In this document: piece after piece, positions 49,101 through 58,900 of the stretch | Layout of the letters: each line of letters begins with the position of its first letter | Position numbering within the stretch: position 1 is the first letter of the stretch | From: Euwallacea fornicatus | Lineage: Eukaryota; Arthropoda; Insecta; Coleoptera; Curculionidae | Direction: 5' to 3' | Length of the DNA: 64,000 nucleotides | Assembly: GCF_040115645.1 (NCBI RefSeq) | Contig: NC_089576.1 | Span: 682,001 to 746,000, forward strand | Translations under genes and position numbers: made by a program | Notes under the pieces: generated by a model | What the model saw: only the letters and a program-made list of their open reading frames with translations | What the model was told of the DNA's origin: nothing | Databases searched by the model: none

Positions 49101-52100
49101 ATTTGAACCGAAATCGAATAGTTGCGATTGGGGTGTAAATTCCGCACCACGTGATACGTATTTGTTGAAGACACATCCTGTATATATATGTGCATAGCTA
49201 AAGCTGGTTTTTAGAAATAATAATAATAGAAAGGAAAACATGCAGAGTTTCGTTAGTTAAACACTGAATATTAGCAAACATAAAGGTGTACAGATAAGGC
49301 CGCAGACAAAGCAGAGAAATCTACATCTACTAGCAATAAAGCACAAAAAGAAGAACAGCTGCTCAGTCTATACGGCCCACCTTAACTTCGGTACGGGCCA
49401 TAATCTGCCCTCCCGAAGCTCCCAGTTCGGTGATCTTGAGAACATAGGAGAGGAGAGGGCCGTGAGGAAAGGGACCCGGTTCCCACGTAACGCTAACCGA
49501 ATGGGCGTCCACAAGGGCAACCCGCACATTCGCAGGTGGTGAGGCTGGAATACCTTCCGCCAGGGTGGCAATCACCACACTCTGGTCCGAGTAAATCGGC
49601 TCATCTCCGTGACTTTGATGACCCAAACTTAGAGCCACCCTAAACTATATTTTACAAAATATAATATAATAACTGAGAGTCAAATTTGTTGCTAATATTC
49701 CTACGCGGTATTTTGTGTAGGGCTGCAAGCCTTGAATATGGAAGTGGTTGGCGTAAGGATCCCAAGAAGCATTACGGCAATACTGCCAAGAAGCCGCGAT
49801 CTCCTCGTATTTCCACTGAGGGTGGAAAGTCAGTCTTGCTTTGGAGGCGTCAAGAAACCTCAAGAATTAAAAAACCATGAGCGAACTGAGAAAAATTTGT
49901 TCTAAGGACTTTACCTCCATTCCAGTTTCAATGAAGTAGCCTTCAGGGAGTTGTCCACGAGGGCAGGGGCTGATGGTATACCCACTAGGGTCCGTATTTG
50001 CCCAAAGTACTTGCCAATGGCTTCGTTGCAGCCGATAACGCAGTAGAGTTCTCGTTGGCTGAGCCGATCAGAGGTTCCGTTCTAGTTTTAACTCAGTTAT
50101 TATTTCTTAAATAGAACGGGCGTGATGCACTTACGCAAGCTCTTTGGCATGAGGAGGAAAGGGCCACCATCCACACAGAACAGCCCTTGTTGCACTGAAA
50201 AGTACGTTGTATAATTAGTTCATATTGTTGCTAAAAAATAACTTGATAAATTTCAGATATAATAAATTGCATCCTAAATAATTCATCATTCCCCTCTAAC
50301 GATTAGGGAATTCCGGTGTTATATCATCTTGGCGCATTTACACGTGGTTGTCGCCGGTATTTTCATTGGCCGCGAGATTTGTGAGTTCGCTCATATAAAC
50401 CACATCGAGTTTGTTTTGCCGAGCAATTTTCCTCAATTTTTGTTTACACGCGTAAATTTCCCGTGGAAACCCGCAAAAACTCGAAATTATATGATTTAAG
50501 GTCATTCGTACCTTACTTTGTCGTCTGCAAACACCCCCGTTTGTCTTGTAATCCGGGTGTTTGAAAAATTATTGAAGTTGAATGCGCTTTCGTGGTTTTC
50601 GTAGATTGACACTGCCAGTTTTTATTTCCCCGTTAATTGGGGTGCTTAAAATGATTGTGGTGAGTTTATCGATGTCCCCTTGATTTGAATTGCCGCATGC
50701 ACGGCACTCCTATTGGCTGCGTCGAGGATTCGCGACGAAGCCTTCCTATTGGTCCCGACCTCTCGGAGTAGACACGAAACAAGCCGATGACGGATTGTTT
50801 TCGCGGATGCGAACGTCCGAACCCGAACTTGAGTAAATTCCGCCTATTTTTTTTTTTTTTTTAATTAATCCCCAGACGTTCTTGCGAAAATTCGGAAATG
50901 TCAATATATCAAAAAAAATTGTGCGGTTTTTTTTCCCATGCATCTCGCATAACTTGAGATAAAATTACACAGGGTGTGCGTGAAAGATAAAGGGACCCGT
51001 GCAGTGCCGTGTCTCCTCTCGAGATGATGGGATTGAAATTGTTCTCACCACCCCAGACAGGAAGCAATTGGACAGCCCGGATGGCCGACTGCCTGAAACG
51101 GATATAAATAGCTGCGATTCCTCATTGGCAGGCCCATTTTTCCAAATTAGATGTCCATCCAGGCTGCCTTTTGATATAAGCGTGCGACCTCGTCCAGCGG
51201 ATGCCTCAATTAAGTTGCGTTCGCATGCGTTTTAATTAGCGCTGTCCATTTAAATTGTGCGTTTGTCCCTCGATCATGAACGTCAACTAAATATCCGTAC
51301 GTTTCCAAAATGAGCGGTGGTACCTCTGCGTGATGCGAAACGGAGGAAAATTTATAGAACGAACCATCACAAATAAGCTACCGCACGATGGCGATTATTT
51401 CGAGGACGTAATGAGGAAATGGTGAATTAGGTTGTCCATACACAACTTAACTCTAATTTGTGTGCTTTGTTAGTATAAATAACTAGGTTGACATACGGGT
51501 TTTTTTTTTTTCAAATAATTTTACCTCATCTCAAATGAGCAGGCATCTATAAGTCAACACTTATCTGCACAATAACTCGTACTCGCATTGGAAGATAAAA
51601 CTGCCGGATATGTTTGCTGAACATAAGCGTAAACCATAAACACATCGTGGCGGTCGCATCTTAAAACACCATCTTTCACGTGACCTGTGACCACTGGAAT
51701 ATCATTATTTATTTACTTTTGTGATTTATTTCTCTATCTGTGCAATCGCTCTTACAAAGTTGAATTTAAACATCAGATAAACGTCTTCACTTTGATTTTT
51801 CGTGCAATCCCGCGTTGCTCCCAGCGGAACGTAATAATTGCAGTTTCATTTTTGTTTTATTTATTTATTTTTTTGTTTTTAATTTAATTTAATTCTACGT
51901 CACGAAACCCATGTGCTTTGCTTCTGTTTACAACATAAGGATCAGGTTTTAAGAGTCTGATAAATTTAAGCAATCGTTATCAAAATATTTACAAATCCCT
52001 GTGCAGAGCCTTTTAGCTCGGATGCAGGTTCCCACAGACGATGAAATCTGCATACTGTCAAGTCGAAGCTCATTCTCAAGTGCTTATGAAATGACAGGAA

Positions 52101-55100
52101 TAAGCGCGTCGGTTAAGGTCAAGCGCGTTGTCGCAGTTCAAAACTTAATTCTGGACGGAAAACGCGCCTTTTCCGTCGTTTATTTCAACTTATCGGAACC
52201 TCCTACGAGCGACAAAGAATAGGTTTCTTCTCGCTTTCAAGTGGGATTATTACAATGCCGTGAGATAATCTCGTCTATACCAAACAGTGATGTAATGACG
52301 ATATTTACATGTTATTATTTATGTACATAGGTTGGCTTTGGCGCCAAACTATATCGAAGCTCGGCCACCATATTTTGACTGTAGTGCTTTATCTTTATTC
52401 ACGCGCATGTATTAATGCACTGAAGTGGCCTCAATGCAGAGACGTGAGGATGCAATGTAGACCGATAGGAGTGCAGTGCTGAGGAAGACGTTGCTGGCGG
52501 TACTCAACCATCATTAGTGAAACGAGGTTGGAAAACGTTCAAAGGACTTTACAGGCAGCGAATGAAAAATCGCAAAAAATTTAACAAAATTTCCGTAGCT
52601 CGGCCTCAGACTTGGCCACTCGGGTTGGCTCGGGTCAACAGACGACGAGGAAAGTCTCCTTTGTTGGTGTTCTGGTCGGAGTGAGGTCACTCCAGGAAAT
52701 TTCATTTAGCGATTTTTTGTAAATTTGGAAAAGTTGTTACAGTCAAACTTTATGTTTTGAGGACGTCATGGCGTCATTTTTTTCTTTAATTTTAATCTCT
52801 AAGACTGTCTTAAAACGGACGCTTAAACGGTGACGATTTCGTAAATAATCTACAGATCATTTTTATGAGAAAATGTGTAGACAATCATTTACCAGTGTCG
52901 CAGGCTGCGAGGAAAATTCCCTGAGCTGAAGAGTAAGGCAATCTTCCCTGCAACTGAACAATGTTGCCATTTGCTTTGGAGTGCCCACATTTCACGAATT
53001 TCTGCACACTTCTCCGATTTTTATTCACACATTTTTTAGAATTTTTTCCAAGCCTCGACGCTACATCCTTCATTATTGTGCAACAGCAAAATTTAAAATT
53101 GATTTCAAAATTTCATTCCATCCACGAATGCGACGAATTTCATGCTCGCCAAATCGTACGAAAAACAGATCATGTTTAGTAGAGCGTTTGACAGTTCCTT
53201 CGTTCTTTGCAACACGACTTTTCACGGAAAGAAAATACCAAATATTAAAAAAAGAAGTATTTTCTGCCAAAAGAAAGCTAAAACTTGCTTGCCCCCTCTC
53301 CGCTCGCCACGGAGCTGGTTTAAAAGTTATAAAATCAAAATTCCACGCGTTATTATCCAAAAATCAATGGAAATAAGTGGGAAAAACCGATTATAGGAAT
53401 CCAAAAGTTGTATTCTGTTAGGTGATTCACTTGAAATGTGAAAGTTGCGCTTTCAAAGCAGAAAAGCTTAAATTTTGTGATGTCGCCGTTGCGGTCATTC
53501 AGTCAGGCATTTGTCCGCATTAGTATCCGTGTGGTGTGAACGCAAGAGGGAAAATGGGGCGAAATAGAGCAAATATAATAAATTTCATTTCCCTAATTGT
53601 CCGTTAGGAAACTGAAACAAATGCTCCTAAAGTGAGAACAACTGTCATAATTTGACAGCGTACATCGCTTTGACAACTCGCGGTTTGAAGTCAAGGAAGC
53701 CGGAGGAAACAAAAGAACTAACCCACGTTGCCATTTTAAATACGCATATTTCGGGAAACATTTCTACTTCAAATGTGCAATAATCAAGCAATTACTAATT
53801 TTTTGATTTGCCCAGTGTGGCAATGTTGATGGGAACTTCTATTATTTATCACTTACTCACCCTAGGCGAACACTTTAGCGATAAATTTTCAGTAGTTTTG
53901 ACTCATCAGAATTGAGAACTTTTACGAGAACTAATATCCGAATCGAGTTGTCTTTCGCAATCTCTGATGATAAAAATTTGACTTTTTAATACTTTGACCG
54001 TTTTGGAGGTTAGATCGCGAATGGAAAATATGGACGCTCTTACCCCCACTCTAATTTATCAAATGACGAAGCAGAAGTCTTTGTTTCCGCGAACCGATCA
54101 TCGCATAATTGAAAGCCATTAAGGAAATAACCATCCACCACCACAATTTTTAACCATTAAAGGCATACCTACTTGCAAGTACTTGAAAGCACCATTAAAC
54201 TTTACAAGTAGATAGATGTGTGGGAGTCGGAACGTGTGTCTTAAAGGCCAGTTGCTGTCTGATTAGAATGGATTAAGCCGGTTCAGTTGGTACGCAGTGG
54301 CTCGTGCCTTTCTCATAATATTGCACGTACCGAGTGATCATAATAAAAATAGAATAAATTCTCGCAGGAATTCACTGTTTTATTGCCGGCACTCAGACTT
54401 TTGGTTGTACGCGCGTCCATCATCCGACGACGTACCTTAAGGCTTCGCGGTAGTGCAGCGCAGATTTAAGTTTTTCGCAAAAGAGTTAAGAAAACGCACT
54501 TCCAGACGAAGACGAATGAAGTATTTGGGTCGTTCGGAGACGTCGAAATGAAGGGAATCCACCCTTTAGGCCGTGGACGGTAATAGTACCTTCGAATTTA
54601 GTGTGATTCTTTCCAATGAAGGTATTTCGAAAGTTCTTGATTAAAAGGCGAATGCGACTCTATTACCCAGCAAACCGCCTTGAGGTGCCCAGATACGAGA
54701 GGGGAAATTGCTAGTTTCCAAGAAAGCCGCAGTTTTCGCACAGTTTAAATCTCACTTTTCGACCGCGCAAGAGTGCGACGTCACTTAACCACGCCAAAAC
54801 AAAATGGTGGCGCATTCCCACAGCCTCCCGCCATCTCTCGGTGAAACGATCGTTCGTGAGAGAACTATGAAAATCTGTTTTTACATCGACAGACGCGGCA
54901 TCGAATGGCCAATTAAAAAACCGCCATTGCCTATCCCAGCGACAATAAAGATCAGTTTAATAGCGACGATTAAAAACACGCACAAACAAATGAAAATCTT
55001 ATTTTCTTTAACTGTTTGGGTGCGCTAAAAATTTCGAAGACTCCAATTGAGCTGCGAGGCAGTTAGCAGGAGGGTGACGTCATCGCATGGTCAGGAGTAG

Positions 55101-55909
55101 ATTACTTAAATGGAGGCAATTCCCTAACAATAAGCCGAGAGGTTATTAACATGCCATCATCCACTGCGGTCATTTTAGATTGGAACGGCTGGAATCTAAT
55201 AATAATTGGTCAATTTTTCGCACTTATGCAAATTTCATCGGGCCATGGGGGGGAACGCGAGCGGCGAACTAGGTGAGAGACACACTGCTATCCGTCGAGT
55301 AATCGTGTCAATTATTATTATTACAAAAAGTCGATTAACCTTATCTGGACGTTTGGTTATAGTGTTTATGGTGTAAATTGAAACAAACACACGAATTAAA
55401 ATTGGAATAATCTTTAGATTGGCTCACATCGAGTTTATAAGGTTGCGAACCAGTCTGATAAAGTGATACTAAAACGGTTATTACGTTACGTAAAGAAACT
55501 ATAAATGTTAGACCAAATCCTTCCTCGGTAGAGCGGCAATAGGGATTTAATGGCTCGTTAACGACAGATAAGGGGTGGTTGCGAACGATAACTTCAAAAA
55601 GGGTCTGGTTACAGCGCTGTCGGTATGAGGGCTTCTGGAGTTCATCCTTTTCGGCCAGATCTGTCGGGCTCGTAATTGAGCGGCGAAACAGACGCCCGTT
55701 CCGGCCTCTGCCTGTTATTTGTTAATGACGTTCTTTGTATAACGAACCCTTCAGACGATTATTCGAGGCAGAAACCAGAAAAAGTCCGTTATAAGAAACA
55801 CCCCCGTCACGCCGGAGCACCCCCGAAGAGCACGTAAAAAGCCTCTTCGCGCACAAGAAATGATCTTCGACACTTCACGGCGGTTGAGCTGCGCAATGGG
55901 GCGCGAAAA

Positions 55910-55940
<31 letters not shown>

Positions 55941-58900
55941 TCCTTAATAAGCTCATAGATCTGGCGATTCTCACGATGGAGTTAGCCGCGAAGCAGAACA
56001 AGAAAGGCCCCAATAAAAGGGCACACAACATAATACACCTAAAAAGACCAGCGGAAGCGGATCTCTGCTTTGCTAAGTGCAGAGCGTGCAGGGATTTCGG
56101 AAGCCCTAGGAGCGCTGCGAAGCACCACAACAGCAGCTAGTCAAAACATAATCTTCACAAATAATAATTTTTAAATTGATTGTTGCGCAATTAATGAGAT
56201 TTTGCAAAATCGCACTCCTCTGTGCGTAATTAATATTAATCTCGGACCGAAAGAATGTTATTTATGTTCGTTGTCTGTAACAACAATATGTGATAATGTT
56301 TGTTAGTTGTAGGGCGCTAAAAATGCTCAAATTTCATTTTAAAGACATTAACAACGAATCCCGCTAAATAAATGTATGATTCGATGACGTAGAATAATTG
56401 TTGATTTCCCGTAATGGAGTGTGGTTGAACGTACCTGAACGATGTTGCAGTCGTACTCGCAGGTGTAATCTAAACGCCCGGAGTCCGTGCGATTCTGAAA
56501 GAAACATTAAGCAAAATTACAGAAAAATCAAGCTCAAATGCCAGTTGAAGCATTAACGGGGAAGCATTCACGGCCGACGATCATGTGGGAAAAGGGAAAC
56601 TGCTGACGAGGCAATTAAAAGCAATAAAAATCTCAAAAATTCCCATGTAAAATCAATTTTACTAGTTGATTTAACGGGGGATGAGTGGAAATCGGACCTG
56701 ACTGGCGTCGCCATAGCCGTAAAACGGCGTCGTTGCTCGTCGGACTTCCACTTTTCACGGAGATTCAGATGTACTTTTCAGTCGGAAGGTAAATTAGTCG
56801 TAATTTCACAATCCACCGATCAATCTTATCCAACACTGGAGGCGGATTCTCATAGATCTGAACGAAATTCAATGGCAATTCAAATGGAAAGAAAAAAACG
56901 TATCTGTTCGGCTGCCGCGGAGCTTTAGAAAAACGAATAAAATTTTCTTCGGTTGAAGTCACAGTTGCGGGCTCGTTCGAGGCTCATGAGGATCCATCGG
57001 AGACGTTTAAAGTGTCCGCTGCGTCACTGGCGTGACCGATGTCGATGAAGCGAAAAACCAAAAACAGCCGAATTTTGCAGAACTAAATCAACGTGTTTCG
57101 ACATTTTCCTCAAAGGAATTTTCCTTAAGCAATTTTCTTTCCGGATGTCCAGTGTAATGCAAATCGGTGACGCACGTGTAAGGACCTCGGACGCTGTGAA
57201 AAGCATCGCGGCGGTTGAATCAGCAAAGTTTTGGAGAATTTTATTCAAATTAAAAAACGTCTTCTTTAGCCACTTCCCATTTTTGGGAAGAGCTTAAGGA
57301 AACCGGAAAGGTCGCCCACTTAACCTTCTGAGTACTTCTGACAATTCTCAAGATCCCAACGCATATACAGGGTGGTCATTTAGTGCGGTCTCGGAAGATC
57401 GCGGCTAAACAATTTAATACTTTGAATTTCTTTCTTTTGCGTTATATAGAACTCGATTATGGGCACATTCTAAAATTGTTTTCGTTTCATACAGGGTGTT
57501 CTAAATAAGTGAAAAATGTCAAAGTTATGTTTTTTTAAATAGCAGACCCCATATATTAATCTCGTTTTAGATTTTTTTGAGAAAAATAAATGTAAGTTTC
57601 ATTAAGGTTTACTTGTCCCGAATCTTAAGGATTTCGACATGATTAAGTTTTTTTAGAAAAATCATGCAATTTTAAAAACTTTGTTTTGAAGGAAGTTTAA
57701 ACTGGAGTAAATCGAAATTCATGCCAAACCTTAGATATGAGACGTACTCAATGCCAGAATTATTAAAATTGAAATATCTCATACAGTGCGTCCAAAAAAT
57801 AACATGAAAATTGCATTCTTTTCCAAAAGGAAACAACTTGCTTAATTTAAATAGAACACCCCATATTTTATTACCCGAAATAAGAGATAAACGTATGACT
57901 GATCAAAAATCTTTACACCTCCCTATACCTAAATGTACAGGTTTTCTTCGAAAAATAAGATTTAAGAAAAGGTAGCGAAATTAATAATTTTCGATACATC
58001 GAGTTCTAAACAACTCAAAAAAAAAATTCAAAATATCAAATTGTTCAGCCGTAATCTTCCGAGACCGCACTAAGTGACCACCCTGTATATACGCATGTAC
58101 ATCGGCAATATGCATCTCGCTGTATGTATTTTAACGCTTCCAGACTTCACTGTCACGTGATGCGCCGAAGGAGCGCAGTCTTTAAATGCCTCACCACAAC
58201 TTACCTTGTAGCTCACTAGTTACGTTACATATCTACCTACAAGGTGTCTCAAACAAATTGAGTTTCGTGCAGTTGTTGGCGATAGAAAACGACGAAACTT
58301 CGCCGAATTATCACTCGAACCGTTTCCTTCCAATTTGTGAATACGTTTTTTCTCGAAATTTCGATAACTCACGTCACAGATCGAAATGAAACAACTTCGC
58401 TGTGAGTAACTCTAGCAGCATTCGATTGCGGTCTTGTGAAGGGGCATAATAAACGGGTGAACACTTAAATCGCGATCACGCACCTCCGTCCTCAGAGTGA
58501 GTGCACTGGGCAAGCATGTCCGTTTGTTTTTGCTCAACAAACCCTTAGCAATTTTGGCCAGAAAAACCGGTAGACGCCCCGCACTGCGGGCCAAAGCGAT
58601 GGAAAACGTACAATTCAGGCACGTGATCAAATTTTCGCCCGCCCTATTCGAATCCATTAATACACGAAAAAGCATTCGTTTACGTCTTATTGAGATATGC
58701 TGCGGCGTTTCCGCGATTCGGAGTAGCTTATAAGAAAATGCAAGCTTTTGCCTCTTCGCGTCCTCTGCTGCTGCCCGAGCCGCTTCCGCTATAGTATATA
58801 CCGGCGAAACTAGCTACATTTCGTACACCCTGTATAACACACTTAAGTGTTAGAGTTTTTGTTTGCTCTGCAGCAAAGATGCTGAATCAGGTTTTGTCTT

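Noticed and set aside
55807..56130. Minus-strand 107-codon frame with an isoleucine/tyrosine alternation.
   Set aside because: The alternation comes from the AT microsatellite and the rest shows no domain.
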